Origin: Phenylobacterium zucineum HLK1
GTDB lineage: Bacteria > Pseudomonadota > Alphaproteobacteria > Caulobacterales > Caulobacteraceae
Direction of reading: 5' to 3'
DNA length: 64,000 nucleotides
Assembly: GCF_000017265.1 (NCBI RefSeq)
Contig: NC_011144.1
Coordinates: 1,962,001-2,026,000, forward strand
Made by a program: the position numbers and the translations under genes. Of the stretch, positions 52,597-61,893 are shown piece by piece (positions within the stretch are counted from its first letter, which is position 1; each line of letters begins with the position of its first letter). Under the pieces are notes generated by a model, which saw only the letters and a program-made list of their open reading frames with translations, had not been told where the DNA came from and did no database searches.

Positions 52597-53910
52597 TTAC
52601 TCCGCCGCGATGGAAGCGCCGGCGTACGAGCCCTTGCGCGCGCGGTAACTGGTGATCCGCTCCTCCACCTCGTGGCGGAAGTGGCGGAAGAGGCCCTGGA
52701 TCGGCCAGGCGGCCGCATCGCCCAGGCCGCAGATCGTGTGGCCTTCGACCTGGCTGGCGACGTCGAGCAGCAGGTCGATTTCGGACATCTCGGCCTCGCC
52801 GGTGACCATCCGCTCCATGACCCGCCACATCCAGCCGGTGCCCTCACGGCACGGCGTGCACTGGCCGCAGCTCTCGTGCTTGTAGAAGTAGCTGGCCCGG
52901 GCGATCGCCTTCACCAGGTCGGCGTCCTTGTCGAACACGATCATGGTGCCGGTGCCGAGGCCGGAGCCGCGGGCCTGCAGGTCCTCGTAGGTCATCACGG
53001 CTTCCTCGGCCTCGTGGGCCGGGATCATGCGCACCGAGATGCCGCCCGGGATGACCGCCTTCAGGTTGCCCCAGCCGCCGCGCACGCCGCCGAAGTGCTC
53101 CTCGATCAGCTGCCGCACCGGAATGCCGACCGCGTCCTCGACCACGCAGGGCTTGTTCACGTGGCCCGAGGCCGCGAACAGCTTGGTCCCGGTGGACTTC
53201 TCGGTGCCGAAGCCGGCGAACCAGTCGGCCCCGCGGCGCAGGATGGTGCCGACGACCGAGATGGACTCGACGTTGTTGATGGTGGTGGGCGCGCCCCAGA
53301 TGCCGGCGCCGGCCGGGAACGGCGGCTTCAGCCGCGGCTGGCCCTTCTTGCCTTCCAGGCTTTCCATCAGGGCGGTCTCGTCGCCGCAGATGTAGGCCCC
53401 GCCCCCGTGCTGGATGCGGACGTCGCAGTCCCAGCCGTGGATGTTGCCCGGGCCGATCAGCTTGGCGTCGTAGGCCTGCTGGATCGCCGCCGTCAGGCGC
53501 TCGCGCTCGTGCACGTATTCGCCGCGGATGTAGATGTAGGCCGTGTGCGCCCGGATCGCCCGGCAGGCGATCAGGCAGCCCTCGATCAGCAGGTGCGGAT
53601 CGTTGCGCAGGATCTCACGGTCCTTGCACGCGCCGGGCTCGGACTCGTCGGCGTTGACCACGAGGTAGTGCGGCCGCTCGCTCTCCTGCTTGGGCATGAA
53701 GGTCCACTTCAGCCCGGTGGGGAAGCCCGCCCCGCCCCGGCCGCGCAGGCCGGACGCCTTGATCTGGTCGCAGATCCACTCAGGGCTCTGGGCGACGATG
53801 TCCTTCGTCCCGTTCCACGCCCCGCGCGCCTTCGCGCCCTCCAGGCCCCAGTCGTGCAGGCCGTAGAGGTTGAGGAAGATGCGGTCCTTGTCGGCCAGGA
53901 TGCCCGGCAT
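52597..53910 (-). CDS. nuoF: NADH-quinone oxidoreductase subunit F
   Basis: NADH-oxidising subunit with FMN and the N3 cluster. The 437-residue protein shows '[20 protein letters not shown]' (NADH/FMN site), '[20 protein letters not shown]' and the cluster motif [16 protein letters not shown]. The start is the ATG at 53910, overlapping the nuoE stop by 1 base; the longer open frame upstream only mirrors nuoE. Confidence 0.97.
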   Translation of the reverse strand: MPGILADKDRIFLNLYGLHDWGLEGAKARGAWNGTKDIVAQSPEWICDQIKASGLRGRGGAGFPTGLKWTFMPKQESERPHYLVVNADESEPGACKDREILRNDPHLLIEGCLIACRAIRAHTAYIYIRGEYVHERERLTAAIQQAYDAKLIGPGNIHGWDCDVRIQHGGGAYICGDETALMESLEGKKGQPRLKPPFPAGAGIWGAPTTINNVESISVVGTILRRGADWFAGFGTEKSTGTKLFAASGHVNKPCVVEDAVGIPVRQLIEEHFGGVRGGWGNLKAVIPGGISVRMIPAHEAEEAVMTYEDLQARGSGLGTGTMIVFDKDADLVKAIARASYFYKHESCGQCTPCREGTGWMWRVMERMVTGEAEMSEIDLLLDVASQVEGHTICGLGDAAAWPIQGLFRHFRHEVEERITSYRARKGSYAGASIAAE

Positions 53911-54572
53911 CACACAGGCTCCTTCGAGGGCAGGTTCGGGATCTTGATCTTCTTGGCGAGCGAGCCGTCGTAGAGCTTCGGATCGGTCAGCGTCATGGGC
54001 CCGCCCTCGGGGGCGGAGCACTGGCGGCCGATGGCCGAGCCCGGCGGCGGGGTCTTGCCGGCGGCGAAGTCGTCCAGCAGCTTCTCGAAGCTCTCGGGCG
54101 TCAGATCCTCGTAGTAGTAGTCGTTGATGGCGGCCATCGGCGCGTTGGCGCAGGCGCCCAGGCACTCGACTTCCTGCCAGTAGAACTTGCCGTCGGCCGA
54201 GCGGTGGCTCTGCGGCCCGATGCGGCGCTTGCAGACCTCCATCAGCGCTTCGGCGCCGCGGCTCTGGCACGGGGTGGTGCCGCAGACCTGCACCAGCGCA
54301 TGGGTGCCCACCGGCTCCAGCATGAACATGGTGTAGAAGGTCGCCACCTCCAGCACCCGGATCACCGGCATGCCGAGCAGCTCGGCCACCGCGCGGATGG
54401 CCGGCTCGGAGACCCAGCCTTCCTGCTTCTGGACCAGCCACAGGACCGGCACCACGGCCGACTGCTGCTTGCCGGGCGGGAAGTTGGCCATCCAGGCCTG
54501 CGCCTTCTTCAGCGTCTCCGGGCTGAAGGCGAAGCTCTCGGGCTGGACGGGGGAAAGCCTGCGGACGCTCAC
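53910..54572 (-). CDS. nuoE: NADH-quinone oxidoreductase subunit E
   Basis: Thioredoxin-like subunit with the N1a [2Fe-2S] cluster. In the 220 residues the four ligands are in '[16 protein letters not shown]' and '[16 protein letters not shown]'. '[20 protein letters not shown]' is the typical approach to the first Cys. The C-terminal ~45 residues after the cluster ('[20 protein letters not shown]') form an extension common in alphaproteobacteria. Confidence 0.96.
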   Translation of the reverse strand: MSVRRLSPVQPESFAFSPETLKKAQAWMANFPPGKQQSAVVPVLWLVQKQEGWVSEPAIRAVAELLGMPVIRVLEVATFYTMFMLEPVGTHALVQVCGTTPCQSRGAEALMEVCKRRIGPQSHRSADGKFYWQEVECLGACANAPMAAINDYYYEDLTPESFEKLLDDFAAGKTPPPGSAIGRQCSAPEGGPMTLTDPKLYDGSLAKKIKIPNLPSKEPV

Positions 54573-54582
54573 GGTCTCGGCC

Positions 54583-54933
54583 TCACTTCACGAAATCGAC
54601 GCGGGCGATCTTGCCGCCGGCGAGGGTGTAGATGGCGGCGACGTGGAAGGTCTCGCCGCCGGGCGATCGGGTGACGAACTCGTGGTCGATCACGGTCTGG
54701 CCGACCACGATGCGATGCTGGACCTCGGCCCGGTTCTGCGGATGCTCGGCGAACAGCCCGGTGTGGCGCTCGCGGATGGCGGCCAGCCCCTGCGTCTGCA
54801 CCGCCCCGCCGTACGAGGCCAGCACGGCGTCGTCCGCGTAGAAGGCGCAGAAGGCGTCCAGGTCCTGGGCGTTGTAGGCGTCGAGCTGGCCCTGGACCAG
54901 GTCGGCCGGCGAAAGGGTCGCGGGCGCCGTCAC
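54583..54933 (-). CDS. NTF2-like/SnoaL-type protein between nuoD and nuoE
   Basis: A 116-residue protein starting at GTG (54933-54931) that overlaps the nuoD TGA. '[20 protein letters not shown]' followed by '[12 protein letters not shown]' and '[20 protein letters not shown]' is the pattern of the NTF2-like superfamily (steroid isomerase/SnoaL-like cone fold). These bind small hydrophobic molecules or act as minor enzymes, and the ligand is unknown here. Its placement, translationally coupled to nuoD and 10 bases from nuoE, means it is made with complex I. No complex I subunit has this fold, so it may only ride along. Confidence 0.8.
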   Translation of the reverse strand: MTAPATLSPADLVQGQLDAYNAQDLDAFCAFYADDAVLASYGGAVQTQGLAAIRERHTGLFAEHPQNRAEVQHRIVVGQTVIDHEFVTRSPGGETFHVAAIYTLAGGKIARVDFVK

Positions 54934-56165
54934 CGGTCGATTTCCCCGAACACGATGTCCAGCGAGCCCAGGATGGCAGAGACGTCCGCCAGCATGTGGC
55001 CGCGGTTCATCCAGTCCATCGCCTGCAGGTGCGGATAGCCCGGCGCGCGGATCTTGCAGCGGTACGGCTTGTTGGTGCCGTTGCTGACCAGATAGACGCC
55101 GAACTCGCCCTTCGGCGCCTCGACGCAGGCGTAGACGTCGCCCGGCGGGGTCCGGTAGCCCTCGGTGTAGAGCTTGAAGTGGTGGATGAGCGCCTCCATC
55201 GAGCGCTTCATCTCGCCGCGCCTGGGCGGCGAGACCTTGTGGTCGTCCACCAGCACGGGGCCCGACGTCTTCAGCAGGCGCTCGCAGCACTGCTTCATGA
55301 TCTTGGTGGACTCCCGCATCTCCTGCATCCGGCAGAGGTAGCGGTCGTAGCAGTCGCCGTTCACGCCCAGCGGGATGTCGAACTCCATCTCGGAGTAGAG
55401 CGCGTAGGGCTGGCTGCGGCGCAGGTCCCAGGGGATGCCCGAGCCGCGCACCATGACGCCCGAGAAGCCCCAGGCGATGGCCTCTTCCTTGGTCACCACG
55501 CCGATGTCGACGTTGCGCTGCTTGAAGATGCGGTTGTCGGTGATCAGGCCCTCAATGTCGTCGAGGATCTTCGGGAAGGCGTCGCACCAGTCCGAGATGT
55601 CCTGCACGAGCTCGGGGGGCAGGTCCTGCCGCACGCCGCCGACGCGGTAGTAGTTCGCGTGCAGGCGGGCGCCCGAGGCGCGCTCGTAGAAGATCATCAG
55701 CTTCTCGCGCTCCTCGAAGCCCCACAGCGGGGGCGTGAGCGCGCCGACGTCCATGGCCTGCGTCGTGACGTTCAGCAGGTGATTCAGGATGCGGCCGATC
55801 TCGTCATAGAGCGTGCGGATCAGCAGGCCCCGGACCGGGACCTCGACGCCGAGCAGCTTCTCGATGGCCAGGCAGTAGGCGTGCTCCTGGTTCATCGGGG
55901 CCACGTAGTCCAGGCGATCGAAGTACGGGATCGTCTGGGCGTACGGCCGGGCCTCCATCAGCTTCTCGGTGCCGCGGTGCAGCAGGCCGATGTGCGGGTC
56001 CACCCGCTCGACCACCTCGCCGTCCAGCTCGAGCACCAGGCGCAGCACGCCGTGCGCCGCCGGGTGCTGCGGGCCGAAGTTGATGTTGAACTTGCGGACC
56101 TTGGTCTCGGGCAGGCCCAGGACGTTCGCGTCCTCGGGCGCCGCAGGCGCGGTCTGGCCGGTCAA
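54930..56165 (-). CDS. nuoD: NADH-quinone oxidoreductase subunit D
   Basis: The 49 kDa-type subunit that forms the quinone site with NuoB. The 411 residues hold '[20 protein letters not shown]', '[20 protein letters not shown]', '[20 protein letters not shown]', '[20 protein letters not shown]' and the C-terminal '[14 protein letters not shown]'. nuoC overlaps by 4 bases. NuoC and NuoD are separate here, not fused as in E. coli. Confidence 0.98.
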   Translation of the reverse strand: MTGQTAPAAPEDANVLGLPETKVRKFNINFGPQHPAAHGVLRLVLELDGEVVERVDPHIGLLHRGTEKLMEARPYAQTIPYFDRLDYVAPMNQEHAYCLAIEKLLGVEVPVRGLLIRTLYDEIGRILNHLLNVTTQAMDVGALTPPLWGFEEREKLMIFYERASGARLHANYYRVGGVRQDLPPELVQDISDWCDAFPKILDDIEGLITDNRIFKQRNVDIGVVTKEEAIAWGFSGVMVRGSGIPWDLRRSQPYALYSEMEFDIPLGVNGDCYDRYLCRMQEMRESTKIMKQCCERLLKTSGPVLVDDHKVSPPRRGEMKRSMEALIHHFKLYTEGYRTPPGDVYACVEAPKGEFGVYLVSNGTNKPYRCKIRAPGYPHLQAMDWMNRGHMLADVSAILGSLDIVFGEIDR

Positions 56166-56791
56166 GACTTGGCCTCCTCACCCTTCTCGTCGCCGGGCAG
56201 GATCGGCGCGAAGCCGCGCTCCACCCCTTCCCACGGCGAGAGGAAGTCCCAGTTGCGCCACTCCACCGACTTCACCGGCTCGTAGACGACCCGCTTCAGC
56301 TCGTCGTCGTAGCGGACCTCGACATAGCCGGTCATCGGGAAGTCCTTCCGCAGCGGATGGCCGTGGAAGCCGTAGTCGGTGAGGATCCGCCGCAGGTCGG
56401 GGTGGCCGTCGAAGAAGACGCCGTACATGTCGAACGCCTCGCGCTCGTACCAGTCGGCGTTGGGATAGACGCCCGTCACCGACGGGACGGCGGTGTCCTC
56501 GTCGGCCTGCACCTTCACGCGGATGCGCCGGTTCTTCGTGAACGACAGCAGGTGGTAGACCACGTCGAAGCGCCGCTCGCGCTCGGGATAGTCCACGCCG
56601 CAGATGTCCACGAGCTGCTGGAACCCGTGATCGTCGCGCAGCAGGGTCAGGCCTTCGACGATGCGGTGGGCCGGGCCGGTGAGCGACAGCTCGCCGAACG
56701 CCACCTCGTAGCCGCCGAACGGGCCGAGGCCGCCGGCCACCAGCTCACGCCCCAGGGCCTCGAGCTCGTCATGGGTCGCGGGCCAGCTCAT
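56162..56791 (-). CDS. nuoC: NADH-quinone oxidoreductase subunit C
   Basis: The 30 kDa-type peripheral subunit, 209 residues. The signature is '[20 protein letters not shown]' followed by '[20 protein letters not shown]'. The start is the ATG at 56791, overlapping nuoB by 4 bases. Confidence 0.97.
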   Translation of the reverse strand: MSWPATHDELEALGRELVAGGLGPFGGYEVAFGELSLTGPAHRIVEGLTLLRDDHGFQQLVDICGVDYPERERRFDVVYHLLSFTKNRRIRVKVQADEDTAVPSVTGVYPNADWYEREAFDMYGVFFDGHPDLRRILTDYGFHGHPLRKDFPMTGYVEVRYDDELKRVVYEPVKSVEWRNWDFLSPWEGVERGFAPILPGDEKGEEAKS

Positions 56792-57348
56792 CGGACGATC
56801 GTCCCGGTGCGGCGGATCTTCTTCTGAAGCTGCAGCACGCCGTAGACCAGGGCCTCGGCGGTCGGCGGGCAGCCCGGGACGTAGACGTCCACCGGCACCA
56901 CCCGGTCGCAGCCGCGGACCGTGGAGTAGCTGAAGTAGTAGTAGCCGCCGCCGTTGGCGCAGCTGCCCATCGAGATCACGTAGCGCGGCTCGGGCATCTG
57001 GTCGTAGACCTTGCGCAGGGCCGGAGCCATCTTGTTCACCAGCGTGCCGGCGACGATCATCACGTCCGACTGGCGCGGGCTCGCGCGCGGGGCGAAGCCG
57101 TACCGCTCGAGGTCGTAGCGCGGCATGGACGCCTGCATCATCTCGACCGCGCAGCAGGCGAGACCGAAGGTCATCCACATCAGGGAGCCCGTGCGGGCCC
57201 AGGTGATCAGGTCGTCGGCCGCGGCGGTGACGAACCCCTTGTCGGCCAGCCGCTGGGAGACGCCGTCGAAATACGGGTCATGGAGCTTGGGGTCGTAGCC
57301 TTCGACCGTGGTCCGGCCGGCCTCGCCCGCGGGAACGATCACTCCCAT
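56788..57348 (-). CDS. nuoB: NADH-quinone oxidoreductase subunit B
   Basis: Carries the terminal N2 [4Fe-4S] cluster next to the quinone. In the 186 residues the tandem cysteines are in '[20 protein letters not shown]', with the others in '[20 protein letters not shown]' and '[20 protein letters not shown]'. I set the start at the ATG at 57348 ([11 protein letters not shown]), which overlaps nuoA by 10 bases; the longer frame mirrors nuoA. Confidence 0.97.
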   Translation of the reverse strand: MGVIVPAGEAGRTTVEGYDPKLHDPYFDGVSQRLADKGFVTAAADDLITWARTGSLMWMTFGLACCAVEMMQASMPRYDLERYGFAPRASPRQSDVMIVAGTLVNKMAPALRKVYDQMPEPRYVISMGSCANGGGYYYFSYSTVRGCDRVVPVDVYVPGCPPTAEALVYGVLQLQKKIRRTGTIVR

Positions 57349-57716
57349 TCCAGGGCGCCTTTCTTCCATTCGTAGATGAAGCCCACCGTGAGCACGCCCA
57401 GGAAGGTCATCATCGACCAGAAGGCGAACTGGCTGGCCTCGGGCGGCAGCTTCATCAGCGTCACGGCCCAGGGGAACAGGAAGGCCACTTCCAGGTCGAA
57501 GATGATGAACAGGATCGAGACCAGGTAGAACCGGATGTCGAACTTCATCCGCGCGTCGTCGAAGGCGTTGAAGCCGCACTCGTAGGAGGACAGCTTCTCC
57601 GGATCCGGCGCCTTGGGCGCGAAGATGGCCGCAGCCAGGATGAAGGCGATGCCCAGCGCCGCCGCGATCCCCAGGAAGATCACGATGGGCAGGTACTCGA
57701 GAAGGAACGCGTTCAT
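57339..57716 (-). CDS. nuoA: NADH-quinone oxidoreductase subunit A
   Basis: First gene of the operon. The 125-residue membrane subunit has three transmembrane helices and the conserved matrix-side loop '[20 protein letters not shown]' with the ligand-loop Cys, followed by '[20 protein letters not shown]'. The promoter should lie in 57717-57850, where an inverted repeat is seen. Confidence 0.97.
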   Translation of the reverse strand: MNAFLLEYLPIVIFLGIAAALGIAFILAAAIFAPKAPDPEKLSSYECGFNAFDDARMKFDIRFYLVSILFIIFDLEVAFLFPWAVTLMKLPPEASQFAFWSMMTFLGVLTVGFIYEWKKGALEWE

Positions 57717-57785
57717 GGAGTCCTCGGGAGGAGTCGGGCGCCCTTCTAGACCACCCGTCCCGGGGTTTCAAACGGGCCTTCGAAC

Positions 57786-57802
57786 TTGCGAGCCGCTCGC
57801 AA
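57786..57802. promoter_or_regulatory. Palindrome upstream of the nuo operon
   Basis: TTGCGAG-CCG-CTCGCAA, a perfect 7-base inverted repeat, is centred 78 bases before the nuoA start. It lies in the only region able to hold the nuo promoter. No T-run follows, so a regulator site is more likely than a terminator. The regulator is unknown. Confidence 0.4.
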
Positions 57803-57849
57803 CATGGGGGCGCCAGGCGGATCAAATTCGCACGGCCGACACTCTCCCG

Positions 57850-57878
57850 TTGACACGATTCCGGCGCCCCCCTATGAG
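57850..57878 (+). promoter_or_regulatory. Sigma-70 promoter of tRNA-Asp
   Basis: TTGACA (57850-57855) and TATGAG (57873-57878) with a 17-base spacer, ending 30 bases before the tRNA. This is the best -35 match seen in the window. Confidence 0.7.
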
Positions 57879-57908
57879 GGCCGCCTTCGCACGGCCCACG
57901 GGCTTTGC

Positions 57909-57985
<77 letters not shown>

Positions 57986-58011
57986 CTTCCCCCTTTCGAG
58001 ACGCGGGGAAG
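57986..58011 (+). terminator. Hairpin after tRNA-Asp
   Basis: CTTCCCC (57986-57992) pairs with GGGGAAG (58005-58011) across a 12-base loop, directly after the tRNA CCA. There is no T-run after it; it may help end tRNA transcription or the converging gene at 58035. Confidence 0.4.
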
Positions 58012-58034
58012 CCGGCGACGAACCCCCTTAAAAC

Positions 58035-58817
58035 CTAGTCCAGCTCGATCCGCTCGATGCGCCACCGCCGCTGGGCGGCCGTCGAGCCGGGAACGTCGTT
58101 CGCGCGGCGCAGGACCGCCCTGCCCGACTCATGGACTTCCTGGCCGGTCCTGAGTCGGCCGTAGATCACCACCGGCACCTCCACGAACAGCGATCCGGCG
58201 GCGCCCTCGATCCGGCCCGGCGCGCCGACCTGGGCGTGGTACTCGGAATAGCGGGAGACGTCGGGTGGCGCGACGTCGCGCATCAGCCTGGCCGCCTCCT
58301 CGGTCCGCCCGCTCTCCAGATAGGCGTAGAAGGTCTGCACTACGTTCGCCGCGCCCTGGGCGCTCTCCGGCGTGAACGGCGCTTCGGAGATCGGCGTGCG
58401 GTCGTCGGGAAGGCCGCCGGGCGTCCCCGGGGCTGGCGGCTCGACCGGCGGGGGCTCGCCCGACCAGCACTGCACGCCGGGATCGCTTGCGACATCTTCG
58501 CCCTCCTTCAACCGGGAGAGCCGGGCGTCATCGCCCTTCGTCCACCACTGCAGCCCGTAGCCCACGTAGCGGACCCCGCTCGCGGCCACCGCCGCCTTCA
58601 GCGGATAGGGCCGCCCGTCCACCTTGACCATCGCGGTGTCGCGGTCGGGATAGCCGGCCTCGATCCGCCGGCCGTCCTCGCAGGTGTAGATCGTGACCTT
58701 CGGGTCGGGGTTGACCGCCGCCCCCGCCTCCACGGGCGGCGCCGCGTCCGTCCGCTGGCATCCCCAGGCCCCGATCAGCAACGGCGCGAGGGCGAGGGTC
58801 AGGACGGCTGCGCGCAT
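58035..58817 (-). CDS. Lipoprotein-like MliC-domain protein with extra C-terminal domain
   Basis: A 260-residue exported protein. The signal (MRAAVLTLALAPLLIGAWGC) ends at Cys20 as in a lipoprotein, though Trp at -2 is atypical. Residues about 41-118 read like the MliC/PliC C-type lysozyme inhibitor family: 'VTIYTCEDGRRIEAGYPDRD', then 'LKAAVAASGVRYVGYGLQWW' and 'TKGDDARL', with Cys46 and Cys117 for the usual disulfide. A proline-rich linker (about 121-150) leads to a second domain (about 150-260, 'VVQTFYAYLESGRTEEAARL') whose start resembles NTF2-like folds. A role in defence against host or predator lysozyme is possible from the family. Confidence 0.72.
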   Translation of the reverse strand: MRAAVLTLALAPLLIGAWGCQRTDAAPPVEAGAAVNPDPKVTIYTCEDGRRIEAGYPDRDTAMVKVDGRPYPLKAAVAASGVRYVGYGLQWWTKGDDARLSRLKEGEDVASDPGVQCWSGEPPPVEPPAPGTPGGLPDDRTPISEAPFTPESAQGAANVVQTFYAYLESGRTEEAARLMRDVAPPDVSRYSEYHAQVGAPGRIEGAAGSLFVEVPVVIYGRLRTGQEVHESGRAVLRRANDVPGSTAAQRRWRIERIELD

Positions 58818-58840
58818 GCGGGCCTCTCTTTCGGTTCAGG

Positions 58841-60766
58841 TCAGGCGACGGCCTCCGGGGCCTTCTCCAGAACGTAGTCGTCCGGATTCGGCGCCAGCGT
58901 GGCGCGCCAGTAGTCGATCAGGCCGAACGGCCAGTTCTGGCTGACGCGGCCGAACGCGTTCTTGTACCAGCTCGACACGTGCGGCGAGCCCCAGGCCCAG
59001 CCCTTGTTCGCCTCGTCCACCCGCGCGTTGAACGCATCGTGCACCTCGCGCTTCGGCTCCAGGGCTCGCGCGCCGGTCTCGGCCAGAAGCTTCAGGCAGC
59101 CGACGATGTAGCGGACGGCGCACTCCGAGAAGAACACGATCGAGCCGTTGACCACGATGTTGGTGTTGGGTCCGTAGATCATGAACAGGTTCGGGAAGCC
59201 CGGGTTGGTGATCCCCAGGTAGGCGCGCGCATCGCCGCCCCAGCTCTCGTGCAGGTCGCGCCCGCCCCGGCCCTTCACCTTCAGGAACGACAGGAAGTTC
59301 GAGGCCTGGAAGCCGGTGCCGTAGATGATGACGTCCACCTCGTGCTCGGCCCCGTCGGCGGTGACCACGCCCTTGGGCGTGATCCTCACGATCCTGTCGG
59401 TGATGAGGTCCACGTTCGGCCGCTTGAGCGCCGCCAGCCAGACGCCGTTGTCCAGCACCGCCCGCTTGCCGCCGATCGGGTAGTCGGGGACCACCTTGGG
59501 CAGCAGGTCCGGCCGGTCGGCGACCTGGGCCATGATCGACTGCACGCACATCTCGCGCAGCATGGCGTTCTCGGGACCCACGGCCGCGGGGCCGCCGTTC
59601 CAGGTCGGGTCGGCCTTGACCATCGGCAGGAAGCCGTCGGTGACCATCCAGAACAGCCAGAAGCGGTACCACTTGTCGTAGTAGGGCACGTGCTCCAGCA
59701 GCCACTTCATGCCCTCGGGCACGTTCTCGTGGTAGTGCGGCGCAGGCAGGCCCCAGGGCGGGGTCCGCTGGAACACCTTCAGGCTCGCCACCTCGGGCGC
59801 GATCTCGGGCACGAACTGATAGGCCGAGGCGCCGGTGCCGATCACCGCCACGCGTTTGCCCTTCAGATCGACGTCGTGCCGCCACTCCGCAGAGTGGAAG
59901 GCCGGCCCCTCGAAGCTGCCCATGCCCTCGATGTCGGGGAACCGCGGCCGGTTCAGCTGGCCCACCGCGGTGACGACGGCGTTGGCCTCGACGACCTCGC
60001 GCTGACCGTCCTTGCCGCGCATCTCGACCCGCCAGACGGCCTTGGCCTCGTCCCAGGTCAGTTGCTCGACGAACGTCTCGAAGCGGATGTGCTGGCGCAG
60101 GCCGTACTTCTCGGCGATCCCGCGGAAATAGCTGAGCAGGACCGGCTGGGTCGAGAAGTGCTGCGGCCAGAAATGGTTCGGCTCGAACGAGTAGCTGTAC
60201 ATGTGGTTCGAGTTGTCGACGCGGCAGCCGGGATAGGTGTTCTCGAACCAGGTCCCCCCCACGTCGGGGTTCTTGTCGACGATCTCGAAGGGCACCCCGG
60301 CCTGCGACAGCCGGATGCCGGTCAGGATCCCCGACATGCCCGCGCCGATCACCAGCACCTTCAGCTTGCGGGCCGCCTCCTTCAGGCGCGGCTGCTCGAA
60401 CTGGGGGTCCTTGGTGGACTTGCCGGCCAGGGCCAGCTCGTCCGTCAGGAAATCGGCGTAGCCTTCGGGGATCGGAGCGCCGGCCACGAAGTCGATCATC
60501 CGGCGCAGGGTCGCCCCGTCGGGCTCGCGAAGCTGCAGCGGGCGGCCGTCGAGGAACGCCTGGATCGCCGCCTTCGCCTCGCTCCGCATCTCGGCCTGGG
60601 TCTCGGACGACAGGCCGATGTCCTCGCGCTCCATCGGATTGTAGGTCGGCGCCCACTCGGGTCGGATGAAGCCCGGATCGCCGGTCATGTGGACCAGCGC
60701 CGCCATCAGCGACGGAAGGTGCGCGTCCTTCAGGATCTCGTCGAGATCGGCCCGTTGCTCGGCCAT
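58841..60766 (-). CDS. Flavin monooxygenase, HAPMO-like type I Baeyer-Villiger family
   Basis: A 641-residue FAD/NADPH enzyme. An N-terminal helical extension (about 1-130) precedes the FAD fold 'LVIGAGMSGILTGIRLSQAG' (Gly motif at 141-146). The signature FxGxxxHxxxW appears as FEGPAFHSAEW, followed by the NADPH motif 'RVAVIGTGASAYQFVPEIAP'. The extension and length recall 4-hydroxyacetophenone monooxygenase, which oxidises aryl ketones to esters, but substrates vary widely and cannot be told. It lies between the MliC-domain gene (23-base gap) and an aldo/keto reductase. Confidence 0.88.
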   Translation of the reverse strand: MAEQRADLDEILKDAHLPSLMAALVHMTGDPGFIRPEWAPTYNPMEREDIGLSSETQAEMRSEAKAAIQAFLDGRPLQLREPDGATLRRMIDFVAGAPIPEGYADFLTDELALAGKSTKDPQFEQPRLKEAARKLKVLVIGAGMSGILTGIRLSQAGVPFEIVDKNPDVGGTWFENTYPGCRVDNSNHMYSYSFEPNHFWPQHFSTQPVLLSYFRGIAEKYGLRQHIRFETFVEQLTWDEAKAVWRVEMRGKDGQREVVEANAVVTAVGQLNRPRFPDIEGMGSFEGPAFHSAEWRHDVDLKGKRVAVIGTGASAYQFVPEIAPEVASLKVFQRTPPWGLPAPHYHENVPEGMKWLLEHVPYYDKWYRFWLFWMVTDGFLPMVKADPTWNGGPAAVGPENAMLREMCVQSIMAQVADRPDLLPKVVPDYPIGGKRAVLDNGVWLAALKRPNVDLITDRIVRITPKGVVTADGAEHEVDVIIYGTGFQASNFLSFLKVKGRGGRDLHESWGGDARAYLGITNPGFPNLFMIYGPNTNIVVNGSIVFFSECAVRYIVGCLKLLAETGARALEPKREVHDAFNARVDEANKGWAWGSPHVSSWYKNAFGRVSQNWPFGLIDYWRATLAPNPDDYVLEKAPEAVA

Positions 60767-60855
60767 GTTCCTACCCAGCTTATCGTTGTTCTTGAGCCGA
60801 GCATGACTCCCCCGATCCGGGAGCGGAAGGCCTCACGCCACGTCAGGACGTGAGG

Positions 60856-61776
60856 TCAGGTCAGGCGCGCCTGGGCCGCACGGATCTGGGCCATCAGGGG
60901 CTGCGGCAGCGTCAGGCCGGAGGCGGCGGCGTTCTCCTCGAGGTGGGCCAGGCGCGTCGCCCCGAAGACGGCGCACGAGACGTCCGGGTTGGCCAGCACA
61001 TAGGCCAGGGCCGCCTGCGAACCGCTGATCCCCGGCTGCCTGTGGAGGAAGCCGAAGCCGCGTCCGCGGGCGAGTTCGCCGCGATGGCGGGCCAGCGCCC
61101 GGGCGGCGTACCAAAGGTCCTGCGGCCCCTTCAGGCGGGAGAGCAGCGGCCTCGTGTGGCCCATGGCCAGGGCCATGCCGGCCAGCACCCCCTTCCCCGC
61201 CGCCGCCGCGCGGGCGATGAGCGGCTCGCGCTCGGGCCGCAGCACGTTGTAGTCCACCATCACCACGTCGAATTCCGGCAGGGCGACGACCCGCTCGATC
61301 AGCGCCGGATCGAAGCTGTTCACGCCGAGGGCGCGCACCAGGCCGCGGGCCTTCAGGTCCTCCAGGGCGCGGAGCAGTTCGTCGGTCAGCTCGGCCGCCG
61401 CCGGACCGTGGAGCTGCAGCAGGCCCAGGGCGTCGAGGCCGAGGTTCTTCAGGCTCCGCTCGGCGCTGGCCACGACCGCCGCGGGCGAGACGTCCCGGGC
61501 GATGCGGCCGCCGCCGGCATGGTAGGTGCCGGCCTTGGTCGCGATGACGAGGCGGGAGGCGTCCCGCCCCTTCAGCGCTCGTCCCAGGCGCGGCTCGGCC
61601 TCGCCGGCCGAATAGCTGGCGCCGGTGTCGAAGAATGTGACGCCCAGGTCGATCGCGCGGTGGACGAGGCCCAGCGCCTGCCGCTCCTCAAATGCGGGCT
61701 TGCCCCACCAGCTGGCGCAGCCGAAGCCCAGCTCCGAGACGGTCAGGCCGGTGCGGCCCAGCGGGCGGTGGCGCAC
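60856..61776 (-). CDS. Aldo/keto reductase
   Basis: A 306-residue NADPH-dependent reductase of the AKR superfamily with a GTG start ('RHRPLGRTGLTVSELGFGCA'). The catalytic Asp and Tyr lie in 'DTGASYSAGEAEPRLGRALK', the Lys in 'VIATKAGT' and the His in 'LLQLHGPAA'. The (beta/alpha)8 order is intact ('DVVMVDYNVLRPEREPLIAR', 'VLAGMALAMGHTRPL'). The substrate is not evident. It ends 89 bases from the monooxygenase start, same strand; a joint ketone/aldehyde pathway is possible but only inferred. Confidence 0.9.
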   Translation of the reverse strand: MRHRPLGRTGLTVSELGFGCASWWGKPAFEERQALGLVHRAIDLGVTFFDTGASYSAGEAEPRLGRALKGRDASRLVIATKAGTYHAGGGRIARDVSPAAVVASAERSLKNLGLDALGLLQLHGPAAAELTDELLRALEDLKARGLVRALGVNSFDPALIERVVALPEFDVVMVDYNVLRPEREPLIARAAAAGKGVLAGMALAMGHTRPLLSRLKGPQDLWYAARALARHRGELARGRGFGFLHRQPGISGSQAALAYVLANPDVSCAVFGATRLAHLEENAAASGLTLPQPLMAQIRAAQARLT

Positions 61777-61804
61777 GTCGGCACCTTTCCTCGCGGTTCA
61801 GAAT

Positions 61805-61881
61805 TGGTGGGCGGCGAGGGATTCGAACCCCCGACCCTCTCGGTGTAAACGAGATGCTCTAACCAGCTGAGCTAGCCGCCC
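61805..61881 (-). tRNA. tRNA-Val (anticodon TAC)
   Basis: A 77-base cloverleaf with CCA. The acceptor GGGCGGC pairs with GCCGCCC, the D arm is GCTCAGCTGGTTAGAGC, the anticodon stem is TCTCG/CGAGA with loop TTTACAC, and the T arm is GGGGGTTCGAATCCC with A as discriminator. It follows the POT gene stop by 12 bases on the same strand, so it may be released from that transcript. Confidence 0.96.
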
Positions 61882-61893
61882 TCCCCGCCGCTT

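Noticed and set aside
49252..53973. A 1573-codon open frame antisense to nuoF-nuoH
   Set aside because: Same reason: antisense to well-conserved nuo genes, no domain recognised, composition of a shadow frame.
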